Under the pieces are notes generated by a model. The model ran no database searches, had not been told where the DNA came from, and saw only the letters and a program-made list of their open reading frames with translations. Positions 26,423 to 35,201 of a stretch of DNA of 64,000 nucleotides are shown here, piece after piece. How positions within the stretch are numbered: the stretch's first letter is position 1; the number at the start of each line of letters is the position of its first letter. The position numbers and the translations under genes were made by a program. This DNA is from Rubripirellula sp. (GTDB lineage Bacteria > Planctomycetota > Planctomycetia > Pirellulales > Pirellulaceae), in assembly GCA_012270065.1 (NCBI GenBank), contig JAAXJB010000003.1, forward strand, positions 159,385 through 223,384, given 5' to 3'.

Positions 26423-26466
26423 TTTTGCCGGGGAAAATCCGTTTTCCCGCACAAATACCGGCAAAA
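26423..26466. promoter_or_regulatory. Compound inverted repeat in a divergent promoter interval
   Basis: The outer arms TTTTGCCGG (26423-26431) and CCGGCAAAA (26458-26466) enclose inner arms GGGAAAA (26431-26437) and TTTTCCC (26442-26448). A direct repeat TCCGTTTTSCC also occurs 19 bp apart (26419 and 26438). The element ends 40 bp before the methyltransferase start and 169 bp from the divergent anti-sigma-like gene. It could be an operator for either gene or an RNA structure in the methyltransferase leader. Confidence 0.55.
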
Positions 26467-26506
26467 ATCATCACTTACGCCACGAGTCTCTACCAGCATA
26501 TTTGTC

Positions 26507-27325
26507 ATGGATCAACGTGAAATTCTTCGCCAAAATCGCCGTGTTTACGATGCCATGGCTGCAGCGGACTCTCCCCTTTGCAGGCCGGCAAAGGACGAAG
26601 AACTCCGAGATCCCCTGAGAACAGTAGACGCCGCCGGGTGGCTGGGGAACTCCATCAAGGGGCGAAATCTGCTTTGCCTTGCCGCAGGCGGTGGGCGGCA
26701 AAGTTCACTTTATTCTGCCGCGGGAGCCAACGTCACCGTTGTGGACATCAGCGGAGCGATGCTTGAATTGGATCGGCAAGTGGCGGCAGAACGAGGTTAT
26801 TCAATTCGACTTTTTGAAACCTCCATGGATCAATTGAGCATGCTCAGGGACGGAGAATTCGACATCGTCATCCACCCAGTCAGCACGTGCTACCTGCCAC
26901 GAATTCAAACGGTGTTTTCAGAAGTTGCCCGCGTACTCAGGCCAGATGGGATCTATGTCAGTCAACACAAGCAACCAACAAGTCTGCAAGCAACTTTGGA
27001 TCCCGTGCATGGTAGCTACCAACTAGATCACCGCTACTACCGGGATACCCCCATCCCAGCTGCGCAGTCAACGAGTTCCAACAGTCGGCGTCTGAGAGAA
27101 TCGGGGGCAATTGAGTTTCTGCACCGATGGGAAGAGATTGTTGGCGGCATCTGTCGAGCGGGGTTTGTTATCGAAGACCTCAGCGAACCCATGCATGCCA
27201 AAAACGATGCTCCCTCAGGCACATTCGCTGACCGCGCCAACTTCATTGCCCCTTACGTCCGAATCAAAGCAAAAAGAAAAGGACAGGCAATCCGCAACAC
27301 CTCACTTTGGCTGGCTCAATCATGA
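26507..27325 (+). CDS. Class I SAM-dependent methyltransferase
   Basis: A predicted methyltransferase of the Rossmann-like class. The SAM-binding motif I region is NLLCLAAGGGRQSSLYSAAG (residues about 52-71), followed by VTVVDISGAMLELD (motif with acidic residue) and DIVIHPVSTCYLPRIQTVFS (motif II/III). VARVLRPDGIYVS is the typical post-motif strand. I start at MDQREILRQNRRVYD; the upstream 40 codons are probably non-coding because they cover the palindrome. The C-terminal half is ordinary for small-molecule methyltransferases, but no substrate can be named. Confidence 0.82.
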   Translation: MDQREILRQNRRVYDAMAAADSPLCRPAKDEELRDPLRTVDAAGWLGNSIKGRNLLCLAAGGGRQSSLYSAAGANVTVVDISGAMLELDRQVAAERGYSIRLFETSMDQLSMLRDGEFDIVIHPVSTCYLPRIQTVFSEVARVLRPDGIYVSQHKQPTSLQATLDPVHGSYQLDHRYYRDTPIPAAQSTSSNSRRLRESGAIEFLHRWEEIVGGICRAGFVIEDLSEPMHAKNDAPSGTFADRANFIAPYVRIKAKRKGQAIRNTSLWLAQS

Positions 27326-27337
27326 ATCGATCCCAGG

Positions 27338-28561
27338 TCAATGGGAACGCAGACGCCACCGCAGGCCAAAAATCCCAATGCCTGCAAGCAAGAACACCAA
27401 AGCAAATTCCCACCGGAATCCGCTTGAGTCGCCATCGTCCGTGACAGTCGTGCGTTCGTTCTCCTGATCTTCTTTCTTCGCACCTTCGTTCGTTACAGAC
27501 TTGCGATCACCATCAACTCGCTCTGATTGATCGGATGTTTCATTACTCTCCGTCCCCACGGGTATTTCCACGAATTGCGGTGTACGATCCAGAGTCGAGT
27601 CCACCATCACCACCGGTTCAACACCTAATGATTCACTCCAGTTGGCAGACATCAGCAGATCGACGCCTGGATTCTGGGTTTTCACTGTGCAACTGCATTC
27701 TCCAACCATGTATTTGCACGCATTGAGGACGGTCTGAACGGTGAGGTGCTCTGCATCAATGGCATCGAGCATGCGTCCGCGTCCGAAGATGGGGAGCACC
27801 CATGGTCCGGAGGATGAGTTGGCCAGTCCGCCTCCCATTGCTCTCAAGGCGGATTCGTTTTGGTCGTCAAAAGCGAGCCGCGAAACTTTGAAATCCACCT
27901 TGAGTGGAACGTCACACCGCAGCACATCATCCAGGGAAGCCTCAGGGTTTTGTTGCAGATGTTCGTTTGCACCGAGCCGTGGAATCACTCCCTCAGGTAT
28001 TTGGATTTCAGCCATCGCCTGCTGCACGCCGCGATTCACCACACTTTCGATCTGACGATTGAGATTCACATCCTCACATTCAACAATCACGAATACTGCG
28101 GAAGCTCCCCCAACCAATGAATCGGCAACCTGCGACCTCAAAGGTGACACCAACCAGCGATCCAAAGACGATGTCGTGAACCGGCCTTCCCAGCAGAGTT
28201 TTTTCCGTCCGCTGCGTTCGGGGTAAAAAACCTGCAAATGGGGCGTTTCAACTGACGGATCAAAGTCGTCGAGTTGCCACTGTTGCTGGGGAGACAGACT
28301 GGACAGATCAATGACCTCGAGCTGAATATTTGCTTTTCCCTCTGCGCTGACATTCTGGATACGTCTGATCGCCGCAGCTATCTCCTCACTGGGTGATCCA
28401 TCGAGGATCAAAACCATGCCGTACTTGTCCACGGGCCAACGCTCCAGTGCATACCTGAAGACTGGCACCTTGCAAGCCAGTGCAGTGACTTGAATCGAGA
28501 CCAGCACCAAGACGATGAGCCAGTATTTTTCGGCAACAATGGGAACAAAATTTCGCTTCAT
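27338..28561 (-). CDS. Membrane-anchored planctomycete protein with CKVPVFRYALERW motif
   Basis: A 407-aa exported protein. The N-terminal hydrophobic segment (YWLIVLVLVSIQVTALAC) is a signal peptide ending in ALAC, possibly a lipobox. It is followed at once by KVPVFRYALERWPVDKYGMV, a motif I recognise from widespread planctomycete proteins of unknown function. The C-terminus has a second transmembrane helix (WEFALVFLLAGIGIFGLRWR) after an acidic, Thr/Glu-rich linker. I start at MKRNFVPI because AGGGA lies 7 nt upstream. It is the last gene of a four-gene minus-strand cluster, 20 bp after the 474-aa propeller gene. Confidence 0.75.
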   Translation of the reverse strand: MKRNFVPIVAEKYWLIVLVLVSIQVTALACKVPVFRYALERWPVDKYGMVLILDGSPSEEIAAAIRRIQNVSAEGKANIQLEVIDLSSLSPQQQWQLDDFDPSVETPHLQVFYPERSGRKKLCWEGRFTTSSLDRWLVSPLRSQVADSLVGGASAVFVIVECEDVNLNRQIESVVNRGVQQAMAEIQIPEGVIPRLGANEHLQQNPEASLDDVLRCDVPLKVDFKVSRLAFDDQNESALRAMGGGLANSSSGPWVLPIFGRGRMLDAIDAEHLTVQTVLNACKYMVGECSCTVKTQNPGVDLLMSANWSESLGVEPVVMVDSTLDRTPQFVEIPVGTESNETSDQSERVDGDRKSVTNEGAKKEDQENERTTVTDDGDSSGFRWEFALVFLLAGIGIFGLRWRLRSH

Positions 28562-28581
28562 GTCGGATTCCCTGCCACAAA

Positions 28582-30006
28582 TCACTGCACTGCAGCAAAA
28601 GCGTGTATGTGCCCAAGATCCGTACTGACAATCAGCATGCCTCGGCTAATGGCCAGACCATGGACAGTTCCTGGCACATCCACTTGCCACAGGAGTTTTC
28701 CATCGAGCGCCGAATAAGCACATACTTTGCCGTTGAACCCCACAACTATTGCATCACCCGCCTTGACGATGTCAAAAGGCACGAGTGACTCGACTTCCCA
28801 TAGCCAGGCCTCTTGCAACTTTTCTTGTGCAGCAAGCAGTAACTTCTTTGAATCTTCCGCACTGATTTTTTTGTTTTTCAAGTCACTTTGTATTTTACGA
28901 ATCCGCTCCTGAGCCTCGACATTCAGACCACGATCAAGGCACTTGAGTTTTCCATCGGCTGCCAACCAGGCAAAATCCTCGTCCACGAGAATCCGATTCG
29001 TACCAGTGAAAGATGCAACGGCGGAGTTTGATTCGAGGTTGGCAACCCGGATCTGATCATCTCTTTCTTTCTGGTGAGGCGGTCCAGCAAACAACATGTC
29101 ATCCTCAGAGAGGATACAGAAGACACCACCTGCCTCACCAATTTTTCCGCGTGGAGAACCATCCTTGCGGTCAAAGGCCAGCGGTGCCGCCCGCCCCTGT
29201 GGCACAAAAAGTTTGCTGGAAGAGGCAAGCAACGCACCCTGCAACGTCACATTTCCAACTTCACGTCGAAACCCATCTTCACTCTTCACCTTTCCCGAAA
29301 TGGCATCAACAGACAGCAGATATGATTTTTCCCAAGGAACGAGTGAACCCGCGAAAATCGCTTGCGTCCCGGTCACCAGCACACCGGTACGAACTGGCCA
29401 CAGCGACATCAGTTTACGATTGCTTGTAATTCGTCGGTTTTCATCCGCTGCTCTTACCCGCCAGACCAGCCGACCCGAGTTTTTATTGCAGCAATACGCA
29501 AAACCGTCATCTGAACCGAAATAGACGTTTCCATTGGCAATGGTAGGAGGTAGACGAACCGGGGCGCCAGTGAAGTGCACCCACTTCTCCGTTCCTGTTT
29601 CGAGATCCAGAGCATGAATTGCATCATCCGCAGATGAACCAAAGAAAAGCGATTCACCATCAGCGGTGACGTAGAAACATGGATCAAAATTGCGCATGGA
29701 CTGCAAACCACTATTTCCTGAGTAAGCATCCCACTTTGCAGGCCCTGTCCACGCCATTTGCGGTGGAAGCGGTGAACGATAAACCCATTTGAGTGACAGT
29801 GGAAAATTTAACCTCGATGTCGTAACACCGCTGCGTCGATTATCGTGTCGATAGGTTGTCCACTCGTTTGCAACCTTGGAATCAGCTACGGTTGAATTGG
29901 TCTGTGCCGAACTGGCTTCAAAACTCAAAACTGAAAGAAAGACAAGCACGAGTACCAACATGATCCTTGGCGTAACGTGATTGTTGTCCTGCCCTGACAA
30001 ATTCAT
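28582..30006 (-). CDS. Secreted PQQ-like beta-propeller protein
   Basis: A 474-aa exported protein with repeated propeller blades. Signal peptide: IMLVLVLVFLSVLSFEASSA. Blade motifs of the PQQ/quinoprotein type include DAIHALDLETGTEKWVHF, NVYFGSDDGFAYCCNKNSGR LVWRV, and AYSALDGKLLWQVDVPGTVH. A short coiled-coil insert sits near residue 385 (QERIRKIQSDLKNKKISAED). No PQQ-ligand set can be confirmed, so a binding or scaffold role is as likely as a dehydrogenase. The start ATG overlaps the stop of the preceding gene (ATGA), so it is translationally coupled to the 746-aa protein. Confidence 0.8.
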   Translation of the reverse strand: MNLSGQDNNHVTPRIMLVLVLVFLSVLSFEASSAQTNSTVADSKVANEWTTYRHDNRRSGVTTSRLNFPLSLKWVYRSPLPPQMAWTGPAKWDAYSGNSGLQSMRNFDPCFYVTADGESLFFGSSADDAIHALDLETGTEKWVHFTGAPVRLPPTIANGNVYFGSDDGFAYCCNKNSGRLVWRVRAADENRRITSNRKLMSLWPVRTGVLVTGTQAIFAGSLVPWEKSYLLSVDAISGKVKSEDGFRREVGNVTLQGALLASSSKLFVPQGRAAPLAFDRKDGSPRGKIGEAGGVFCILSEDDMLFAGPPHQKERDDQIRVANLESNSAVASFTGTNRILVDEDFAWLAADGKLKCLDRGLNVEAQERIRKIQSDLKNKKISAEDSKKLLLAAQEKLQEAWLWEVESLVPFDIVKAGDAIVVGFNGKVCAYSALDGKLLWQVDVPGTVHGLAISRGMLIVSTDLGHIHAFAAVQ

Positions 30007-32243
30007 TGCTGTGCTCCTTGAGGTCCCGCGTCAACACTATTCTGGGCCGTTCCGGCGTTGGACCTGCGTGGCCCAAACCCAATCGAACACTCCATCCAAC
30101 CACCGCAGGAGCAACCTCCCCCAGCTTCGGGAGAAAACAACATGCCCTGTGCTGGAATCGTACTTAACCAGCAACTCGGCCTGAGCCGGGTGAATTCGGT
30201 GCGTTTTCCCTGTTCTACGGACCACAGCGAAAGCGGTCCCGTTCCACCTCGATAGAGAATGGCGCCACCTGTACCGATGGGTGTCGCACACCCTCGTCGT
30301 TTACCCAGAGTACCTGTCTGAATCGTCTCTCCGCTTCGAGCATCGAGAATATGGGGTTGCACAAACAACTTGCCTCCCATCAACACAGCGTGTTGCATAT
30401 GAGCCCCATGATGATTCTCCGGCCAATTCACATCCCGGCTCCAAAGGGGTTCTCCTGTTTCAGCTGCATAGGAAGCGAAGTGAAACTCATTTCCCGATGA
30501 GGACTGCAGAACGAACTGTTGGTCATCAGCCAATCCGAAAGCAACAACCTGATCAGCGGACTGTGAGGCGACCGGTTTTTGCCAACGCACTTTGCCCGTT
30601 TTTCGATCAAGACAAGTGACCGACGCATCCTTCCATATCTGTTTGTTGGTCAACTTTCCACTTTTGGTGCTACGCAAAGTGGGATCGTCGACCTCCACAA
30701 AGTAAATCGCGTCTTGAACAATCGTAATTGTGGCCTGCACACCGGCATCCATGTCATATTTCCAGAGTACATCTCCATATTTTTTGTCATAAGCAATGAT
30801 GGAGTCGGCGCAGACTTTCGAAGTTGCCGCATCATCCTTGCCGTCATACCAAGCCGCTTTCTGCCAGAAATTCTGGTAGCTGCTTTCGCCCTTCACAGCC
30901 GAACCAATCACCATATCATCCGTGACCGCAACAAAACCCCATTCGTGCTTTTCATTGAACGGTGTTGGCAAACGCAGCGTGTTGAGCATTTCCCCGGTAG
31001 AAGCATCAATGACCCAAAGACAATTACGGGTCGCGGCATAAACACGCTCGCGGTCAGCACACCAATTGCCACAGTCCCTTGGAATGTTCACACGACGCAG
31101 ATCCGGTATCTCAAGCGACCACAGAATGGCCCCGTTGAACGCATCCAGGGCAACCATCCGATTCATGCCCTGATGAAACAGTCGTCCTCCAACAGCGAGT
31201 GGGGCTGGCATCCTTGGGTTCCTGTCAATTCCAAAATCTGCCCCTGGTCTGCCAAGCCACCGTACTTCCAGCTCTTCTGCCTCGTCTGCACCACCGAGAG
31301 ACTCACCCACAAACGACTGATTGGCAGGGGATCCATATTGATGCCCCCATTCAGCAAGCTCGGAAACCTCATTCAAATTCTGCAACCAAACGTCTGACCC
31401 GATTGAGATCCAGTCGTCTCCCAGGCTGGTTGCTGGCTTTCCAACACAAACGATTGTTCCTGACTTTGCCAAGTGCCGTTTCAGTTTGGAAACGTCTGTA
31501 CCGGAACAGATTACAAGGTTCGCAAAGTCATCAGGTATATCCTCGGCAGTCTGAGCAGTGAGACGAACACCATAAATCCCGGACCGGTACCACTGAGTCC
31601 GAAATTTTTGAAGGTCTTCCATACTTTCACAGGATGCAATGACTGTCATCGCAGTTCGAGCAGCCACACGTTCAGCCCATCGTCCCGTCTGTTCGTCGCT
31701 GATGACAGCGAAGCCGCCGAGATGATTCAAATCTTTGACAAGAGAATCCAACATGTCGTCTGAAACATCCCCGACCTGCTTGTTTTCTTTTCCAGAACCG
31801 GAACCTGAAATGATCGGTGGCGCGTAATTCATACGCATGTCAAATTCGTAAAACGGACTTAACAGCAACTTGCCTTCTTTTTCCGTTCCGATTCGGTAGT
31901 AATAAGTCTGCCCCATTTGCAGATTTTCCAATACCACGCTGTGGCTTGTCCCATTCTCGGCTGATTTGGCAAACTCCCCAAGTTTGCGAGATAAACCAAA
32001 TGCGACTGAAGAGGGGCCGGAGTATCGTGACTCCCATCTGACTTCGGCAGTGGATGGGTCGATAAACCTGACACCAACCCTGAATCCTGCATCCTCAGCC
32101 GAGGCGACTTGCAGACAATTCATGCCCTGCAAAAAGCAGGCAAGAACGATAGCCAAGTAACAGGGCGACATGTCACGCGACATCCACCAGACACACCTGC
32201 TTCGGAACAGGGACAGAACAGTGGTCAATACCATGATTTGCAT
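30003..32243 (-). CDS. Secreted fibronectin-like / PQQ-like beta-propeller protein
   Basis: A 746-aa exported protein. After a long signal-peptide region (LAIVLACFLQGMNCLQVASA), residues about 50-140 form a fibronectin type III or purple-phosphatase-N-like domain (VGVRFIDPSTAEVRWESRYS, YYYRIGTEKEGK). A middle domain of about 190 residues is unassigned. From about residue 360, PQQ-type blades follow: MVALDAFNGAILWSLEIPD, LWVIDASTGEMLNTLRLP, VTCLDRKTGKVRWQKPV. The C-terminus has a Cys/Gly-rich patch (SPEAGGGCSCGGWMECSIGF), a possible metal or heme site. It heads the cluster with the 474-aa propeller, to which it is coupled. Confidence 0.8.
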   Translation of the reverse strand: MQIMVLTTVLSLFRSRCVWWMSRDMSPCYLAIVLACFLQGMNCLQVASAEDAGFRVGVRFIDPSTAEVRWESRYSGPSSVAFGLSRKLGEFAKSAENGTSHSVVLENLQMGQTYYYRIGTEKEGKLLLSPFYEFDMRMNYAPPIISGSGSGKENKQVGDVSDDMLDSLVKDLNHLGGFAVISDEQTGRWAERVAARTAMTVIASCESMEDLQKFRTQWYRSGIYGVRLTAQTAEDIPDDFANLVICSGTDVSKLKRHLAKSGTIVCVGKPATSLGDDWISIGSDVWLQNLNEVSELAEWGHQYGSPANQSFVGESLGGADEAEELEVRWLGRPGADFGIDRNPRMPAPLAVGGRLFHQGMNRMVALDAFNGAILWSLEIPDLRRVNIPRDCGNWCADRERVYAATRNCLWVIDASTGEMLNTLRLPTPFNEKHEWGFVAVTDDMVIGSAVKGESSYQNFWQKAAWYDGKDDAATSKVCADSIIAYDKKYGDVLWKYDMDAGVQATITIVQDAIYFVEVDDPTLRSTKSGKLTNKQIWKDASVTCLDRKTGKVRWQKPVASQSADQVVAFGLADDQQFVLQSSSGNEFHFASYAAETGEPLWSRDVNWPENHHGAHMQHAVLMGGKLFVQPHILDARSGETIQTGTLGKRRGCATPIGTGGAILYRGGTGPLSLWSVEQGKRTEFTRLRPSCWLSTIPAQGMLFSPEAGGGCSCGGWMECSIGFGPRRSNAGTAQNSVDAGPQGAQQ

Positions 32244-32411
32244 CTAAAAACCAAGTGAACAGGACAGGGGAACCCAAAGTTTAGCAGACTTTCCCGACCA
32301 TCCGCGTTCGGTACTCCCAGTTACCATTGTCAAGTAACCAGGAAAGCGTCTGCACCCATGCATACCTGCGGTGCTCACCCGGGCATCGCGCCCAAGACAC
32401 ACTGACTTGAA

Positions 32412-33374
32412 TCAGCCAAAATGCTGCTTCAACCATGCTGCGATCGCTTCCAGTACAACGCCACTCCCCTGATCGTGAAACAGATCGTGGCGAAGTTTGG
32501 CCCAATCCTGCAGCGTGACATGCTTACCGGCTCGAATTGCAAGATTCCGACACGCACTTTGGTCGATAAGACCATCCTCGCCTCCGTACATAACCAATGT
32601 CGGAATATCAATCCTGCGTGCATTATCGAGGGCCCAACGCCCCTGAGAGAGCAATTGAGTCGCAAGGTAGAGCGTGATACGACTGTGCATCCATGGATCC
32701 TCAGCCACAAGCTTGGCCTGCTCAGGATCAGCGGTAAGCATTTCGAGATCCACCGGGCGTTTGATCTGTATCCATGGCATCAGACACCCTGTCAGCCAAG
32801 CCGCGAAGATATGTGGACGTGGCGGTGGCACAGGCGGCAAGAGCATGGGCCCACATAGAATCATGCCATCAGGTTTATTACACAGGAAACTCTGGTCAGA
32901 CCGACACCTAAGCGCGTGATTGAGTGCCAAATTACCGCCCATGCTGTGCCCCAGCACGACCTGCGGAACGCCGGGGTAAGTCAAGGACATGGTCTGGCAA
33001 GCAGCATCAATGTCGGCCAGAAGCCCCGAGAACGAATCGACCCGGCCACGACTGCCGGGTGATCGCCCATGCCCTGGCAAATCAAATGCATAGCTACACC
33101 ATCCAATGCCAGAAAGAAAGTCAGCGACAACCTGATAACGACCGCCATGATCGCCCAGTCCATGCACAATCAGAACGATCCCATCGGGTCGGCGACTTCC
33201 ACACCAAAGCCGACCATGCAACTCCCCATCTCGCCCGGTCATCAACACATCGTGCTTCACAGTTGAAGCCCCTGAAAGCATCGATTTACCACACTGCAGA
33301 AAAACATGTTCAAGACTCTGAACTCCTGATGAAACATCGCACACATTTGCAACACTCCAGATTCGACCCCTCAA
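32412..33374 (-). CDS. Alpha/beta hydrolase (monoacylglycerol-lipase-like)
   Basis: A 320-aa serine hydrolase. The oxyanion region is VLIVHGLGDHGGRYQVVADF, the nucleophile elbow is GHSMGGNLAL, and the acid/His residues fall in VMYGGEDGLIDQ and LRHDLFHDQ. SYAFDLPGHGRSPGSRG is typical of monoacylglycerol lipases and lysophospholipases. The first 35 residues are not conserved-looking; an internal ATG near 33278 (MLSGASTVKHDVLM) may be the true start. It lies 168 bp upstream of the propeller pair and may be part of the same unit. The physiological substrate is unknown. Confidence 0.85.
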   Translation of the reverse strand: MRGRIWSVANVCDVSSGVQSLEHVFLQCGKSMLSGASTVKHDVLMTGRDGELHGRLWCGSRRPDGIVLIVHGLGDHGGRYQVVADFLSGIGWCSYAFDLPGHGRSPGSRGRVDSFSGLLADIDAACQTMSLTYPGVPQVVLGHSMGGNLALNHALRCRSDQSFLCNKPDGMILCGPMLLPPVPPPRPHIFAAWLTGCLMPWIQIKRPVDLEMLTADPEQAKLVAEDPWMHSRITLYLATQLLSQGRWALDNARRIDIPTLVMYGGEDGLIDQSACRNLAIRAGKHVTLQDWAKLRHDLFHDQGSGVVLEAIAAWLKQHFG

Positions 33375-33799
33375 ACAGACTCCAGCTTACTGCCTGGCAC
33401 CGCTCAGGCACAAATCAAGCTTGTTCGTGGCAATGGATATAACCAGCCGCGGATAGCAATACTCGTTGATGGATTCTCCGAAATGCCCCAGTACGATTTG
33501 GAGCCCCGGTACGAGTTGGCTAACTTCACAATGACAGGTCCGACTGATGCCTGACACAGTCCGCGTGACATAAACACAACTTTACGAAATACTCGTGTTG
33601 ACGATGCAGGGGACGCAAAACACCAAAACCTCGCAATTCCAGAATCCCAGCCTGACATGTCACTGTCAGCCTGTCTGTTTTCCAGCAAACTGGACATTTC
33701 GGCACAGAAACTGCTCACTGCAACTGCCAGTTGTCTGATGATCTGCCAAGGTGACGCAGATTCAACTGAAGTCCATCCATATGGAGGCGTCGAAGCAGC
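33375..33799. other. Intergenic region between divergent hydrolase and fxsA genes
   Basis: This 425-bp interval should hold promoters for both genes. Open frames on either strand have no ribosome-binding sites or recognisable motifs and are not called. Confidence 0.4.
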
Positions 33800-34270
33800 A
33801 TGTTCCAACGTTTACTCGCTGCCTTTATTCTCGTACCCCTGATCGAATTGATGCTGCTGATTCAAGTAGCAAAGCACACGAGTTTCCTGACAACGATCAT
33901 GCTTGTCATCATTACAGGAATCATCGGTTCCTGGCTTGCTCGTCGGGAGGGAATCATGACCTGGTTTCGATTTCAGTCGGCCTTGTCAGAAGGCAGGGTG
34001 CCAAGCAGCGAAATACAGGATGGGCTGATGATTGTTTTTGCGGCAGCACTATTACTCACTCCCGGATTACTCACTGACGCAATTGGTTTCACACTGCTTG
34101 TGCCACAGGGCCGGGAACTGGTACGCAAAACACTTCTGAGACGCTACATGGAAAAGTTCCAGATGCGTTTCTACGGTCCAGAAGAATTTACGGAAAACTC
34201 ATTTCAACAGAACAATGAAGACCGTTCGCAGACGATCGACGCCGACCATTTCGAGCGAAAACCGGACTAG
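33800..34270 (+). CDS. FxsA-family membrane protein
   Basis: A 156-aa inner-membrane protein of the FxsA family. The conserved N-terminal block LLAAFILVPLIELMLLIQVA and the first loop LARREG are present, followed by GLMIVFAAALLLTPGLLTDA with the PGLLTD family motif. About three transmembrane helices precede a hydrophilic C-terminal tail (residues 110-156). In E. coli FxsA suppresses F-exclusion of phage T7; its normal role is unknown. GGAGG lies 12 nt before the start. Convergent with the ThuA-domain gene, 7 bp apart. Confidence 0.92.
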   Translation: MFQRLLAAFILVPLIELMLLIQVAKHTSFLTTIMLVIITGIIGSWLARREGIMTWFRFQSALSEGRVPSSEIQDGLMIVFAAALLLTPGLLTDAIGFTLLVPQGRELVRKTLLRRYMEKFQMRFYGPEEFTENSFQQNNEDRSQTIDADHFERKPD

Positions 34271-34277
34271 AACGAAC

Positions 34278-35078
34278 TCACTTCGCTGAAACAGAATCGG
34301 ATAATACTCCCGCTGCCCATAATGTCCCACGAGTCAGGGTTCTCAAGAAAACGTCGTCCTGAAACGTCCCATTGGAGTGTCCATAGGTGGTACCAAAGAC
34401 ACGCGCTTTGCCAAACTGATTGACCCAGAACACAGGATGGTCCTTGCCTGTCTTCTCGCTTTCTGAAGTGGCTAAAACTGTTGTATCAGGCCAGACTTTT
34501 TCAATCACATACAACTCATCTTTGGCGGTAATGTGACCATCGGGAAAGCCAACCATGATCGGGTGATTTTTCTTCTTCACATCAACACGGTAGTTGCTTT
34601 GATGCTCGTGACGCCGACTGGTAACCCCTAGAAACTTTCGCCAGTCATCCACCTCTGCTGCACGGTAAGTGTGCATCGCGCAATGAATAACCACTGCATT
34701 CGCACCCGCGCGGTGAGGCTCGGTTATTCGACGGATGTAGTCCGGGCTACTCGTGTTGGCGAAGCACTCGTTATGAATCACCACATCAAATCCATCAGCC
34801 CATTTTGGATCATTGTAATAATCAATCTCTGCTTTGGTGCCGGTTCCGCCATCATTGACAACCGTCCAGACCGCCTCGACGCCTTGTTTCTCCATGGCCA
34901 GTTGCATGGCCTTGGTTTGAAAATCATAGTCGTGACAGCACCCGCTGGTGATGAGCAGAATGTTCACGGAATTATTTGACTTGCCCGTCGTTCCATCCTC
35001 CGCTGCAACGCTCACTGCAGCACAAGAGAACATGATGCAAGTAAGGATGAGAGCGGCAGAAAATCGCAAATACATCAA
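34278..35078 (-). CDS. Secreted ThuA-domain protein
   Basis: A 266-aa exported protein of the ThuA family (class I glutamine-amidotransferase-like fold), common in planctomycetes. The signal peptide is LRFSAALILTCIMFSCAAVS followed by VAAEDG. ThuA blocks are VNILLITSGCCHDYDFQTKA, FDVVIHNECFANTSSPDYI, NAVVIHCAMHTYR and ARVFGTTYGHSNGTFQDDV. The family is named from a trehalose-utilisation gene but its enzymatic role is undecided. An intrinsic terminator lies only 24 bp upstream of its start codon, between it and the DUF4912 gene. Confidence 0.88.
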   Translation of the reverse strand: MMYLRFSAALILTCIMFSCAAVSVAAEDGTTGKSNNSVNILLITSGCCHDYDFQTKAMQLAMEKQGVEAVWTVVNDGGTGTKAEIDYYNDPKWADGFDVVIHNECFANTSSPDYIRRITEPHRAGANAVVIHCAMHTYRAAEVDDWRKFLGVTSRRHEHQSNYRVDVKKKNHPIMVGFPDGHITAKDELYVIEKVWPDTTVLATSESEKTGKDHPVFWVNQFGKARVFGTTYGHSNGTFQDDVFLRTLTRGTLWAAGVLSDSVSAK

Positions 35079-35101
35079 CTACTCCAGCTTGTGCTAACTA
35101 T

Positions 35102-35136
35102 AAAAAAAGCGTTCGAGACGCCAAGCCTCGAACGCT
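35102..35136 (-). terminator. Intrinsic terminator of the DUF4912 gene
   Basis: Read on the minus strand: GCGTTCGAG/CTCGAACGC (9-bp perfect stem, 35109-35135) followed by seven T residues (35102-35108). It lies about 66 bp after the DUF4912 stop and 24 bp before the ThuA start codon. Confidence 0.85.
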
Positions 35137-35201
35137 CATGAACGGATCATGCCACCTACGTTAGTGTGGCGCTGCACCATGATGAGAATCAACGAAAACT
35201 A

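Noticed and set aside
33404-33808. 134-codon minus-strand frame between the hydrolase and fxsA
   Set aside because: Its start overlaps the fxsA start region, the composition is not protein-like, and no motif was recognised.
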